Positions 5,986 through 14,487 of a DNA stretch of 45,740 nt are shown piece after piece. The position numbers and the translations under genes are program-made. Where the stretch lies: positions 11,089-56,828 of the forward strand of contig JAHEMF010000005.1 in assembly GCA_024643795.1 (NCBI GenBank), read 5' to 3'. The stretch is from Bacteroidota bacterium. GTDB taxonomy: Bacteria; Bacteroidota; Bacteroidia; AKYH767-A; OLB10. Position 1 is the first letter of the stretch. Each line of letters begins with the position of its first letter. The notes under the pieces were generated by a model, which ran no database searches, had not been told where the DNA came from, and saw only the letters and a program-made list of their open reading frames with translations.

Positions 5986-7965
5986 ATGCTTCCATTCAGA
6001 TATTACCGGTTTGTGATCATAGCAGTGATGCTTTCAGTTACGGCTAGGAACACTTATGCACAATCTGGCACATTGAACGACAGCATATCTGCGGTGCTCA
6101 ACAGTAAGATCTCTGATAGTGATTTTCATGTAGATCGTCTTAACGAGATGATATTTAAGCAATGGGAAATGGGTTTGACCAATGAAGAGCTCGTTTATCA
6201 GGCAAAGCAGGTCCTTGAGATCGCACGAAGCTCCGGTTATAAAAAAGGAGAAGCAGATGCGCTCACCAATCTTGTAAGACTACATTTAAATCAGTATCAG
6301 CTTTCTATTGCACTTGAGAACGCAATGGACGCGATCACGATCTATGAAGGGCTTGGTGATGTGGAAAAGATCGGTTATAACCAGATGCAGATGGGAGTGA
6401 TCTATTATGTAAATCAGGATTATGCAAAGTCTCAGCAGTTTTATAACCTCGCCATTAAAAGCCTTGATAGTGTTGGAGACTCTGAAAGGGTTTCAACCCT
6501 TTATTATTTGTCCGGATTAAATTATTCTAACCTAAAGTCATTTGAGTTAGCAAGGGAAAATTTCAGGATAGCTCTTGCAAGGGTTACACAATTGAAAAAT
6601 AGCAACCGGCTGTCTGAAATATTGACAGGAATGGCCGAGCTGTTCATTGAGATGGCTGAGGCCGACAGTGCTGTCGCTGTTTTGGAGCAACTTCATACGT
6701 TAAAACCTGAGGACCAGCTCGACTATGGTTTATGCAAGGTATACATCATAGAATCAAAGATCTATTTACTAAAGAAAGACAAAGAAAAGTCTTTGGCTTC
6801 AGCAAAGCGGGCACTTGAGGTTGCCGAAATAGTGGATGCCAGTAAGTTGAAGATAGAAGCATATAAAGCTATGTCGGATGCTACTGCAGCAAACAATAGT
6901 TTTAAGGACGCGTTCGATTGGCGTAATAAAGAGATAGCTCTTGATGATAGTTTGTTTAATGAAAAAAATACACAACGCATTAGTCAGTTGGAAGCTGCAT
7001 TCAAGATCCAAAAGACCGAAAATCAACTATCAATACTTGAAAGGGAAAACAGAATACGAGAGTTGTTACTAAAAGGGTCAATTGCCATTACTGCATTGGT
7101 ATTGATCTTATCTTTTGTTTTGTATAACCGTTTCAAGATCAAGCGAGATGCGAATAAAGAATTATCAGACGCATATAATAAGTTGAATGCCACCCAGGAA
7201 CAACTTGTACATCATAAAAAAATGGCATCGTTAGGCCAGTTTGCATCAGGAATTGCTCATGAGATACAAAATCCCCTGAACTTTGTGAATAATTTTGCTG
7301 AAATGAATTCTGAACTTATCAGTGATCTGAAAGAAGATTCAGGTAACTCATCTGCCGAGGCATTGCTGAAAGAGATATCGGTCAATAATGATAAGATATT
7401 CCTGCATGGAAAGCGGGCGCAGGCTATTGTAAAGAATCTTCAGGATCATAGTAATTTGAAAGGCATGAATTTTCAACTTGTTAATGTAAATTCTTTACTT
7501 GATGACACAATTGATCAAACTTATTCTGCCTTTCAAAACACTTACAATGATTTCGAATGCGTGATCGTACGCGATTTCAACCGTGCGCTGCCTCAAGTTG
7601 AGATCTTACCGGTACAGGTAGCAAAAGTTCTTCAGAACATCTTGTCAAATGCCATGTATGCTGTGAAAGAGAAAAGTAAATCTCAAATAACAGGCTACGT
7701 ACCTGAATTAATTGTCCGTACAGATGAGATCAATGATAATGTGGTGATAATAATCAGAGACAACGGTATGGGGATGGATCCTGTTACAAAAGAAAGAGCA
7801 TTTGAGCCGTTTTTTACTAACAAACCCAACAGCACAGGGTTGGGATTATCGCTCAGCTATGATATTATCACGGCTCATCAGGGTAAGATCTCTGTTGAAT
7901 CAGAGCCTGGCGATTTCACTGAATTTATTATCGAGATCCCGGAGGGTTCGCAATCACTTGCCTGA
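5986..7965 (+). CDS. TPR-containing membrane sensor histidine kinase
   Basis: A 659-residue orphan sensor kinase. A signal peptide (about 1-26, ending TYAQ) leads to a predicted periplasmic helical region with TPR-like repeats (about 60-330), a short coiled coil, one membrane helix (about 365-384), a second coiled coil and a cytoplasmic kinase core. His425 lies in the H-box GIAHEIQNPLNF. The N-box is LQNILSNAMYAV (about 549), G1 is DNGMGMD (about 592) and G2 is GLGLSLSYD (about 618). All catalytic boxes are intact. This TPR plus kinase layout is common in Bacteroidota. No response regulator is adjacent: the next gene converges from the other strand 11 nt away. Its upstream neighbours are the two small secreted proteins, which makes them candidate ligands or targets, by position only. 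Confidence 0.88.
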   Translation: MLPFRYYRFVIIAVMLSVTARNTYAQSGTLNDSISAVLNSKISDSDFHVDRLNEMIFKQWEMGLTNEELVYQAKQVLEIARSSGYKKGEADALTNLVRLHLNQYQLSIALENAMDAITIYEGLGDVEKIGYNQMQMGVIYYVNQDYAKSQQFYNLAIKSLDSVGDSERVSTLYYLSGLNYSNLKSFELARENFRIALARVTQLKNSNRLSEILTGMAELFIEMAEADSAVAVLEQLHTLKPEDQLDYGLCKVYIIESKIYLLKKDKEKSLASAKRALEVAEIVDASKLKIEAYKAMSDATAANNSFKDAFDWRNKEIALDDSLFNEKNTQRISQLEAAFKIQKTENQLSILERENRIRELLLKGSIAITALVLILSFVLYNRFKIKRDANKELSDAYNKLNATQEQLVHHKKMASLGQFASGIAHEIQNPLNFVNNFAEMNSELISDLKEDSGNSSAEALLKEISVNNDKIFLHGKRAQAIVKNLQDHSNLKGMNFQLVNVNSLLDDTIDQTYSAFQNTYNDFECVIVRDFNRALPQVEILPVQVAKVLQNILSNAMYAVKEKSKSQITGYVPELIVRTDEINDNVVIIIRDNGMGMDPVTKERAFEPFFTNKPNSTGLGLSLSYDIITAHQGKISVESEPGDFTEFIIEIPEGSQSLA

Positions 7966-7976
7966 CCACAACGAGC

Positions 7977-8600
7977 CTAATGAAATGGTTTGAAATAGTT
8001 TATAAATGCAATCATCGCCAATAGGCAGTACAACAATCCGATATAATTGTTAAGCCTCTTTTTATTTTTAAAAATAGCCATATCACCTGTTTTTGAGGTA
8101 ACGTATACTACAATAGTCAGCAGAATAAATGCTCCAAAATAAGTACCTGAAACAAATGCAACTTGCTGCACAAATTTGGTGCTGTTCAACAATTCAATCG
8201 ATTCCATCCAGGTTGCAATGGCAAGCCAATAAGTAAACAGCATGGGATTGAGCATTCCCATTATGAAAGCAGTAGATGCTTCCTTTTTTTTATTTTCTGA
8301 CCTAGTATTTGGTTTTTCTTTTTTGAGAATAGTAAAGATTCCCAGCAATAAAAGGACAATTCCTGAGATCCAGGGAAGGCTTTCTGCTAATAGATCATGC
8401 TGCAGGATCATGTCAGCAAAATATAATGCAAGAATTGAATACAGAATCTCTGGCAAGGCACCTGTTGCAGCAGAAATGATACCTGTTCGGTAATTGTTTT
8501 TCAATGTTATTTGAAGGACCGTCATATTCACCGGACCGGGTTGCAGTGAGCCAACGAAGCTGATCACACTTATAAGCAGAAAAATAACTAATGCGCTCAT
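7977..8600 (-). CDS. LysE-family exporter
   Basis: A 207-residue inner-membrane protein of about six helices. The N-terminal motif GSLQPGPVNMTVLQ followed by GIISAATGALPEILYS is the LysE/RhtB family signature. A hydrophilic KKEKPNTRSENKKK loop separates the two halves, and the C-terminal half contains GMLNPMLFTYW, as in the family. Members export amino acids and related small molecules. It is the last gene of a minus-strand unit and its ATG overlaps the stop of the ATP-grasp gene (ATGA), which indicates translational coupling. An attractive inference is that it exports the product, or removes an excess substrate, of that enzyme. Confidence 0.85.
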   Translation of the reverse strand: MSALVIFLLISVISFVGSLQPGPVNMTVLQITLKNNYRTGIISAATGALPEILYSILALYFADMILQHDLLAESLPWISGIVLLLLGIFTILKKEKPNTRSENKKKEASTAFIMGMLNPMLFTYWLAIATWMESIELLNSTKFVQQVAFVSGTYFGAFILLTIVVYVTSKTGDMAIFKNKKRLNNYIGLLYCLLAMIAFINYFKPFH

Positions 8601-9676
8601 TGAGTGCGAGGTCCAAAGAAATGTGATATCGTAGTGTTAAAAAAGCTGCTCCAACCGGCAGGTCGTACCCCATTTTGCATATTCATGGATGCGATTTCTG
8701 ATACCAGATCCATATTGTGGAATATATCGCGGTATGCATCGGTGAGTTTTGTAGAAGGATCATAAATGTGTGATGGCTCCGAAGTTGTGCCATTGAGTTC
8801 AAGGATCTTGATATTAACTCCCTCACAAAGATCTTCCAGTGAAGAAACCCTAAGGTCGAATCGTCCAAAATAGAACCCTTCCATGTTACATGTGATACCA
8901 TCAAATACCTTGACCAATTGTTCATTGATGATTTTGTTCCCATTCAGAAACATGGTACCCTTGCAATGGTTGCCAATAGGTTCAACAACTAGTGTTTTGC
9001 CTGCGGGAATTATGTTTTGCAGACTTGAAGAAAGCTTTTCTCTTAATTTTTTTAATTGAAAATGATATCGTGGCTCACGCTTGATAAGGTCTTCCAGAGT
9101 ATCAATACCATTGCCTGTAATTGTAAAGAATTGTTTAGTAGTAACAGAAGATATCCCGGACCTGCTTTTATCGGGGAATCGGTAATACAATATACCCAGT
9201 TCTGTACTCCAGCTAACATACTCCTGAATGATAAATATTGGATCTGTGATTTTGGATTTGTAAGATTCCAGTTCACTTTCACTGTAAATGATCTGTACTT
9301 TAGTTCCTCGTTCACCTTTGTCAGGTTTGCAAACTATTGGAAAGTTAACAGAGTTGGCTCTCATTTCCTGAACAATTGAAATAGTATCAGAAGTTGTTGA
9401 GGCAACAATTGTCTTTGCCTTGAATTCATCAGGAATCATTTCCAGGATCTCGGACTTCGACTCTCCAAAAAAGCCTCCTAAGTGAATTGCCGGGTTGGCA
9501 GCTGTAAAGTATAATAGGTTTTTGTTTTTTACAGATAACCATAGCCAATAAAAATAAGCGGGAATATAAAACAAGCCGAAAGGCCAATATTCAAAATGAG
9601 TTAATCTGATCCACCAAAGTGGAACTCTTTGTGTGGTAGCCTTGCGGGAAACCTCTGCTGAAACAGTTGAGATCAT
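8597..9676 (-). CDS. ATP-grasp ligase-like protein with hydrophobic N-terminus
   Basis: A 359-residue protein from the ATG chosen here; a 380-residue form starting at 9739 would overlap the previous gene by 59 nt, while this start lies 4 nt after that gene's stop. After a hydrophobic, aromatic-rich segment (about residues 20-50; FYIPAYFYWLWLS) comes FFGESKSEIL, and then an ATP-grasp fold: nucleotide-binding VCKPDKGERGTKV, hinge FIIQEYVSW, metal-ligand segments GRFDLRV and ILELNGTTSEP. ATP-grasp enzymes join a carboxylate to an amine, thiol or other group through an acyl phosphate, and the fold resembles D-Ala-D-Ala ligase. The substrate cannot be read from the sequence. The downstream LysE exporter overlaps by 4 nt. 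Confidence 0.75.
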   Translation of the reverse strand: MISTVSAEVSRKATTQRVPLWWIRLTHFEYWPFGLFYIPAYFYWLWLSVKNKNLLYFTAANPAIHLGGFFGESKSEILEMIPDEFKAKTIVASTTSDTISIVQEMRANSVNFPIVCKPDKGERGTKVQIIYSESELESYKSKITDPIFIIQEYVSWSTELGILYYRFPDKSRSGISSVTTKQFFTITGNGIDTLEDLIKREPRYHFQLKKLREKLSSSLQNIIPAGKTLVVEPIGNHCKGTMFLNGNKIINEQLVKVFDGITCNMEGFYFGRFDLRVSSLEDLCEGVNIKILELNGTTSEPSHIYDPSTKLTDAYRDIFHNMDLVSEIASMNMQNGVRPAGWSSFFNTTISHFFGPRTQ

Positions 9677-9680
9677 AACG

Positions 9681-10400
9681 TCAGGCCACTTTGAGGTTAT
9701 GGATCTGAGTATTGAGAATATCCTTGTAAACCATTTCAATATCAGTTTCCGAACGATTCACTTGAGTGATACTAACTGTCTTGACCTTATTATCCCTGTT
9801 CATGACAAAGTCATTCTTAGGGTCACCACTTCCGGCAGATATATGGAAATCAAAAACTTCTTCTGCAGAAGGTTCTAGATTATTAATGATCCAGTTACTG
9901 AACAGTTTTTCTTTGTTATTAATAACTTCATTTGAATACAGTGTGGCTGATGACCGGATGAATGGTATGTTCGCGTCCAGCTCATTTAAATGTGTGGCTT
10001 TTTCATCCCACCTTAACTCGTAGATTTTAATTTCAGAATCTTTGTTCAACATCAACAGGGTAAACGGCTCAATTCCATTAAAGTCATATTCATCAGCAAA
10101 TTTTAACGGGTCATTGAACCTGAAAAAATCAAGTAGTACAAGTCCCCTGCTTTTACGGTACGGAGGTGACCATTCATGTTTTTTAAATGCTCCATTAAGT
10201 AAGCACAGGGTGTAGCCGCTATCGGCTGCTGCAATCCAGGTGCCACCTGCCAATGGGTCACGTGGGTAAAATATTCCCTGACCGTAATGCTCGTATCTTT
10301 TAGGACGTTCAGCTGATGGCCTATTTGGACTTTCATCTCTGTTGGATGTAAGCAGGAATGCTTTTCCATCCCTTTCGGGGATAAACGTTACAGTACACAT
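9681..10400 (-). CDS. NRDE-family (TANGO2-like) protein
   Basis: This 239-residue protein starts with MCTVTFIP and carries the family motif LLTSNRDESPNRPSAE (about residues 16-31), GTWIAAADSGYTLCLLNG, and the family-typical YRKSRGLVLLDFFR. Cys2 is conserved across the family and has been compared with an N-terminal nucleophile. Animal TANGO2 has been linked to haem or acyl-CoA handling; bacterial NRDE proteins remain functionally unclear. It sits in the middle of the YHS-to-LysE unit, 5 nt after the DinB gene. Its own stop is followed after 4 nt by the preferred ATP-grasp start. Confidence 0.85.
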   Translation of the reverse strand: MCTVTFIPERDGKAFLLTSNRDESPNRPSAERPKRYEHYGQGIFYPRDPLAGGTWIAAADSGYTLCLLNGAFKKHEWSPPYRKSRGLVLLDFFRFNDPLKFADEYDFNGIEPFTLLMLNKDSEIKIYELRWDEKATHLNELDANIPFIRSSATLYSNEVINNKEKLFSNWIINNLEPSAEEVFDFHISAGSGDPKNDFVMNRDNKVKTVSITQVNRSETDIEMVYKDILNTQIHNLKVA

Positions 10401-10405
10401 TTAAT

Positions 10406-10912
10406 TCAAGCACTAATGTTATTATCGGTCATATATTTTAGCGTTGAGATCGCAATTCCAAATTCTGTACCTGTATCAATATGTTTATAATGGTGATTTA
10501 ATGCCATTTTAATGATAGCCATGTGATGTATTGCATGCTCAACGTTATACCAGATCTCACGATCGAGGCTGGACTTCATATGAAGGGTTTGATTCAGCTC
10601 ATCTCCCGTCTCAAGCTGTAAAGAAGAATTTACACCTTTCATTTGTTGTAATGATAATATGATCTTATCGATCTCTTGGATGGCAATGCCCGGGTTGTTC
10701 TCTAACTCAGGATCACGAAGCCTCAGGTCATAATTAACTGTTCCGGTAGCAGCTTGTCTGATCAGGCACTGAAAGAACTCAATGATGTGTCTGGAATGTT
10801 TACCGATAGTAGCGCCACTCAAAACCTCAAGTTCGCTGTTATATTCAGTCCCAGAAAATTTATTAAAAAGTTGTTTTAACTGAGTTAAAACATCGATGGC
10901 TTTATCTGTCAT
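10406..10912 (-). CDS. DinB-like four-helix protein
   Basis: A 168-residue, predicted all-helical protein resembling the DinB/YfiT metalloenzyme superfamily. Candidate metal-binding histidines appear in ATIGKHSRHIIEFFQCL (about residues 50-66) and in WYNVEHAIHHMAIIKMAL (about 121-138). The spacing of one N-terminal His region and a C-terminal HxxxHH region fits the superfamily. Members include thiol-dependent S-transferases and many proteins of unknown role, and no substrate can be assigned. Five nucleotides separate it from genes on both sides. Confidence 0.72.
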   Translation of the reverse strand: MTDKAIDVLTQLKQLFNKFSGTEYNSELEVLSGATIGKHSRHIIEFFQCLIRQAATGTVNYDLRLRDPELENNPGIAIQEIDKIILSLQQMKGVNSSLQLETGDELNQTLHMKSSLDREIWYNVEHAIHHMAIIKMALNHHYKHIDTGTEFGIAISTLKYMTDNNISA

Positions 10913-10917
10913 ATGAG

Positions 10918-11316
10918 TTATTGTGAATATTTACTGATTAAAGGGATTTGTTTTCTATAGATCCATGTATTAAACATGCACATGGTAAAGGTAATAATTG
11001 CGTAAATGAATAATAGTCCTTTGTCATTCATGACTTCAAGGCCTAAAATGGTAATGTGTGACAGTATTGCACCTGCCATTATACCGGTTCCCAGAATTGC
11101 TCCAATTCCTCGGGTTGCGGGTATAAGTATAAGTATGGATGCGATTAATTCGGCAATTCCCGAAGCATACCTTCCAACCGGCTCCAATCCAATTTTTGTA
11201 AAAATGTATACCGACTCTTCCGCCCCTGAAAACTTAAAGTACAATGTTTGCAGCATTATGATCGCAGCAATTGTTGCTGAGATCCAGGAGATGGCGGATA
11301 TAATTTTATTTACCAT
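10918..11316 (-). CDS. DoxX-like four-helix membrane protein
   Basis: A 132-residue inner-membrane protein with four predicted helices. Recognisable DoxX-like traits are a first helix leading to MLQTLYFKFSGAEESVYIF, the segment GLEPVGRYASGIAELIASI, and the third helix rich in Gly and Ile (GIGAILGTGIMAGAIL). DoxX-family proteins occur beside redox enzymes in several bacteria, but their activity is not well defined. The neighbours here (YHS before, DinB after) each lie 5 nt away. Confidence 0.8.
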   Translation of the reverse strand: MVNKIISAISWISATIAAIIMLQTLYFKFSGAEESVYIFTKIGLEPVGRYASGIAELIASILILIPATRGIGAILGTGIMAGAILSHITILGLEVMNDKGLLFIYAIITFTMCMFNTWIYRKQIPLISKYSQ

Positions 11317-11321
11317 CCTTG

Positions 11322-11789
11322 CTATTTAATGACTTGAGACCAATTGATATCGGCTTTCTTTTTTAATGTTTCTTCATCCTTATTCCAGTCGGTAAGAGTG
11401 TTATTAAAAAACTTATTGTAAAAAAGGTAAAGTTTGCCATCTATGATCTTATATGTTATAGGGTTTATGTCTACTTTTTCTCCGGTATTTCCCATCGCAT
11501 AAGCACACCAGCCACCATACATAGGTTCGTATTTTTCTGGATCAGATAAAAATAACTCCTTGTTTTTTTTAGTCGTGAATCTGTATATCAAACCTTCATA
11601 TAAAGCCACAAATTCTTTACCTCCTTGTTTCGGTTGATAGCTGAAATATGAAATAGGATCATATCCGTTCAATGCCAGTTTCGAGTTATTGATGTTGTAG
11701 TGTTTAAGCCTTATGCTTTTATCTTGTGCATTTGACAGTTGAGTTCCAAAGCAAAAGCAAATAATAAGGAATGAATTAAAGATCTTCAT
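11322..11789 (-). CDS. Exported YHS-domain protein
   Basis: The start is placed at MKIFNSFLIICFCF because it begins a clean signal peptide (ending SNAQ); an upstream in-frame start at 11846 would add 19 charged residues in front of it. The mature part has the YHS-like pattern LNGYDPISYFSY, then FVALYEGLIYRFTTKKNKELFLSDPEKY and YGGWCAYAMGNTGEK, a combination typical of secreted YHS proteins of Bacteroidota. YHS domains are small and cysteine-containing, and often occur with heavy-metal proteins. The Cys in GGWCAYA is a possible metal or thiol site. It is the first gene of the six-gene unit that runs to LysE. Confidence 0.82.
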   Translation of the reverse strand: MKIFNSFLIICFCFGTQLSNAQDKSIRLKHYNINNSKLALNGYDPISYFSYQPKQGGKEFVALYEGLIYRFTTKKNKELFLSDPEKYEPMYGGWCAYAMGNTGEKVDINPITYKIIDGKLYLFYNKFFNNTLTDWNKDEETLKKKADINWSQVIK

Positions 11790-11906
11790 GAGTTTAATTC
11801 TTTTAGTGGTTTTAATAGATGTTAAGTTACTTCGATCAAAGACCAAATTAATAATAAAGTAACAGCAAACGTGGGGCTTGGTTTATCCAAATACCTGATA
11901 AAACTC

Positions 11907-13232
11907 CTACCGGCTTTTGATCATGCCTTTGTTTGTAAAAAATGCGAGGGCATCTGCTACCATGAAAATACTGCCTCCTACAAATACCAGATCATTTTTA
12001 CCTGCAGCTGTATAAGCCGTTTCAATAGCTTGTTCTATAGTATTGAATACCTCTCCTTTTAAGCCTTGGGTAGCTGCTGCAGCTGCCAGCTCAGCAGGAT
12101 CCATGGCCCGTGGTACAGAAGCTTTGGTGAAATAGTATTTACCCTTACGGGGAAGGAGTTTTATGATCGATGAAGGGTCTTTGTCAGATGAGAGGCCTAT
12201 CACCATATGAAGCTTGTCGTGCGGTGTTTTCTCAATTTGCAGAACAACTTCTTTTATTCCTGCTTCATTATGGCCAGTGTCGCATACAATGGTAGGGAAG
12301 GTGTTAATGATCTGCCACCTTCCTGCAAAGGTCAGATTTTTCCTCACGCTGTTCAAACCTCTTCTAATTTGTTTCCTGTCGGTATGAATACTTTTATCAT
12401 TGAGCACCTGTAGTGCCATAAGGGCAGTACAAATATTCTTTAATTGATAATCGCCTGTCAGATCTACCATCAGGTCACGAATAAATATTTCGTCATGGTA
12501 AAACACATCAGTTTTCATAGTGCGACCGATATTATAAGGGTCGGCTATGGCACGGTAGTGATCTTGGGCAAAATACAATGGGGAATTCAAAGCGGTTGAC
12601 CTTTCGGAAAATATTTTATCAGTAATGGTATCATGTTCACCAATCACTACAGGTGTGTCAGGTTTAATGATGCCAGCTTTTTCTGTAGCAATTGATTCAA
12701 TATTTGTGCCCAGTAAATGTGTGTGGTCCAAAGATACGTTGGTTATGACCGATACAAGAGGGTTAATCACATTGGTTGAATCCAGTCTTCCTCCTAATCC
12801 TGTTTCTATAACGGCTATATCTACACGTTGTTCACTGAAGTAGTTGAAGGCCAGTCCAACTGTCCATTCAAAAAATGAGGGGTTTAAATTCTCAAACCGG
12901 CTTTTGTATTTTGCAACAAAATCTACTACTTCAGCTTTTTTGATCTTTTTTCCATTGATGCGGACTCGCTCGCGGAAGTCTAACAAGTGCGGAGAAGTGT
13001 AGAGTCCGGTCTTATATCCTGCCTCTTGTAACACCGAAGCTATCATATTGCTCACTGAACCTTTTCCGTTGGTACCAGCAATGTGTATGGCTCTGAAATC
13101 CTGTTCCGGATGGTCCAGGATCTCCATGATCATATGTGTATTGTCAAGATTTGATTTGTAGGCAGCCGCTCCGATCCTGTGATACATGGGCAGCCAGTTG
13201 TAAAGATAGGAGAGAGTCTCCTCGTAGGTCAT
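11907..13232 (-). CDS. folC: Folylpolyglutamate synthase / dihydrofolate synthase
   Basis: A 441-residue cytoplasmic Mur-ligase-family enzyme that adds glutamate to dihydropteroate and folates using ATP. The P-loop IAGTNGKGSV is at residues 51-60, with YTSPHLLDFRERVRING (the family's SPHL signature) next, then ETGLGGRLDSTN and NVSLDHTHLLGTNIESIA. The C-terminal ligase domain shows VCDTGHNEAGIKEV. All of these are as in FolC, and the length is normal. Its ATG overlaps the stop of the TonB gene by 4 nt, so it is translated with the ExbB-ExbD-TonB group. The YHS unit starts 117 nt downstream. Confidence 0.93.
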   Translation of the reverse strand: MTYEETLSYLYNWLPMYHRIGAAAYKSNLDNTHMIMEILDHPEQDFRAIHIAGTNGKGSVSNMIASVLQEAGYKTGLYTSPHLLDFRERVRINGKKIKKAEVVDFVAKYKSRFENLNPSFFEWTVGLAFNYFSEQRVDIAVIETGLGGRLDSTNVINPLVSVITNVSLDHTHLLGTNIESIATEKAGIIKPDTPVVIGEHDTITDKIFSERSTALNSPLYFAQDHYRAIADPYNIGRTMKTDVFYHDEIFIRDLMVDLTGDYQLKNICTALMALQVLNDKSIHTDRKQIRRGLNSVRKNLTFAGRWQIINTFPTIVCDTGHNEAGIKEVVLQIEKTPHDKLHMVIGLSSDKDPSSIIKLLPRKGKYYFTKASVPRAMDPAELAAAAATQGLKGEVFNTIEQAIETAYTAAGKNDLVFVGGSIFMVADALAFFTNKGMIKSR

Positions 13233-14050
13233 TCAAATTTGAATATAAATGTGATGGTACCTTTTTGCTGCTCTACACCGGTCGCACTTTTACTGAATCT
13301 TGCTTCTTTTGCTGCTTGTTTTGCTTTTGCAACCAGGTTAGGAGCAGAGGTTGTAGAACCTCTGCCGGGAGCATTCACACTGGTTACAATACCATCCTTA
13401 TCAACTACAATTTCAACTACCACCTTGCCAGTTTCCTGGCTGTCATCATTCAACTGAGGTTTGCGCAATATAGCCCTGCCGGCCAGGTCAAATGAAATAC
13501 CGGAATTTCCTAAACCACTCCCGGAATGACTGTTTGCATTTGGGTCGCCTTGCTGCGACCCCTGATCGCCGGGCTTACCGGTTTCACCTTCACTTCCAGC
13601 GCTTCCTTTTCCATCATTTTTTTTGCCAGGGTATAATGCTTTTGGATCGGGAGTAGGTTCAACCGGCTTTTTAGTTTCTGTTACCTGTTTGGGTGTTTCC
13701 TTTGGTTTAATCTGAGTCTTTGGTTTCTCTTTAGGTATAACAGGTGCTTTTTCTACATCTTGTGTGAGTACAGGTTTTTGTTTTGCAGGTTCAGGAGAAC
13801 TTTCTACTGGCTCTGATAATTTTTCATCGTTGGCTTGTTCATTGGCATCAGAGGTTGTTGATTCGGTTGGCTGAATATCACCTGTTCCCTGATCGCTGGT
13901 GCCAAAGTTTATAAGAATACCTTCTTCTTCGGGAGGTGGAACAGGGGCGATGAGCTTTAAAAAAATAAGAAGCAAGAGTAGCAATCCATGTACTGCCAGA
14001 GTACCTGTGAGTCCTGCATTCTTTGATCTTTTATCTTGCTCGTTCGACAT
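13229..14050 (-). CDS. TonB-like energy transducer
   Basis: This 273-residue protein has a short cytoplasmic N-terminus, one membrane helix (about residues 15-35, LTGTLAVHGLLLLLLIFLKL), a long Pro/Lys/Glu-rich spacer (about 75-145, with many KP and EP pairs), a Gly/Ser-rich stretch and a C-terminal TonB-like domain (GKVVVEIVVDKDGIVTSVNA then EARFSKSATG and GTITFIFKFE). It would carry energy from the ExbB/ExbD proton channel to outer-membrane receptors. It overlaps exbD by 1 nt and folC by 4 nt. A role in a Tol-like system is a possible alternative. Confidence 0.85.
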   Translation of the reverse strand: MSNEQDKRSKNAGLTGTLAVHGLLLLLLIFLKLIAPVPPPEEEGILINFGTSDQGTGDIQPTESTTSDANEQANDEKLSEPVESSPEPAKQKPVLTQDVEKAPVIPKEKPKTQIKPKETPKQVTETKKPVEPTPDPKALYPGKKNDGKGSAGSEGETGKPGDQGSQQGDPNANSHSGSGLGNSGISFDLAGRAILRKPQLNDDSQETGKVVVEIVVDKDGIVTSVNAPGRGSTTSAPNLVAKAKQAAKEARFSKSATGVEQQKGTITFIFKFE

Positions 14051-14454
14051 TATTTTTCCGGATTGGTGGCAAGCACCATCTTCACTTTAAGACGATTTAC
14101 AACATCCATCACTGCTACCACCTTTTCAATAGGTACGGAGTTGGCGGTATGCAATACAACTACCGGATCATTTGAACCTGCTATGAAGCTGGAAAGGGAG
14201 GGTTCAAGCTGATCAAATACCACCGGTTTCCCATCTAGGAAATATTGCTGATTTTCATCGATAGCAACAGAAACTGTAAGGTTATCGGTAGGGCTGGCTG
14301 TATTGCTGCTTGGTAAAGTAAGCTTTAAAGTGTTCACATTAGGCACAATCAAAGTTGTAATAAGCATGAAGAATATAAGCAATAGAAATACAAGGTCTGT
14401 CATAGACGACATGTCAAACTTTGCTGATATTTTACTTCTGGATCGTATAGCCAC
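14050..14454 (-). CDS. exbD: ExbD/TolR-family protein
   Basis: A 134-residue protein with a single N-terminal membrane helix (DLVFLLLIFFMLITTLIV, about 20-37). The Asp at the start of that helix (SSMTDLVFLLLIFF) is the conserved proton-path residue of ExbD/TolR. The periplasmic domain (about 40-134) includes VSVAIDENQQYFLDGKPV and ends VKMVLATNPEK, as in the family. It works with ExbB to power TonB. It lies 33 nt after exbB and overlaps tonB by 1 nt. ExbD and TolR cannot be told apart by sequence alone; no Tol-Pal genes are nearby. Confidence 0.9.
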   Translation of the reverse strand: MAIRSRSKISAKFDMSSMTDLVFLLLIFFMLITTLIVPNVNTLKLTLPSSNTASPTDNLTVSVAIDENQQYFLDGKPVVFDQLEPSLSSFIAGSNDPVVVLHTANSVPIEKVVAVMDVVNRLKVKMVLATNPEK

Positions 14455-14487
14455 AGTGTTATATTATTATGAGATTTTAAATAGGTA

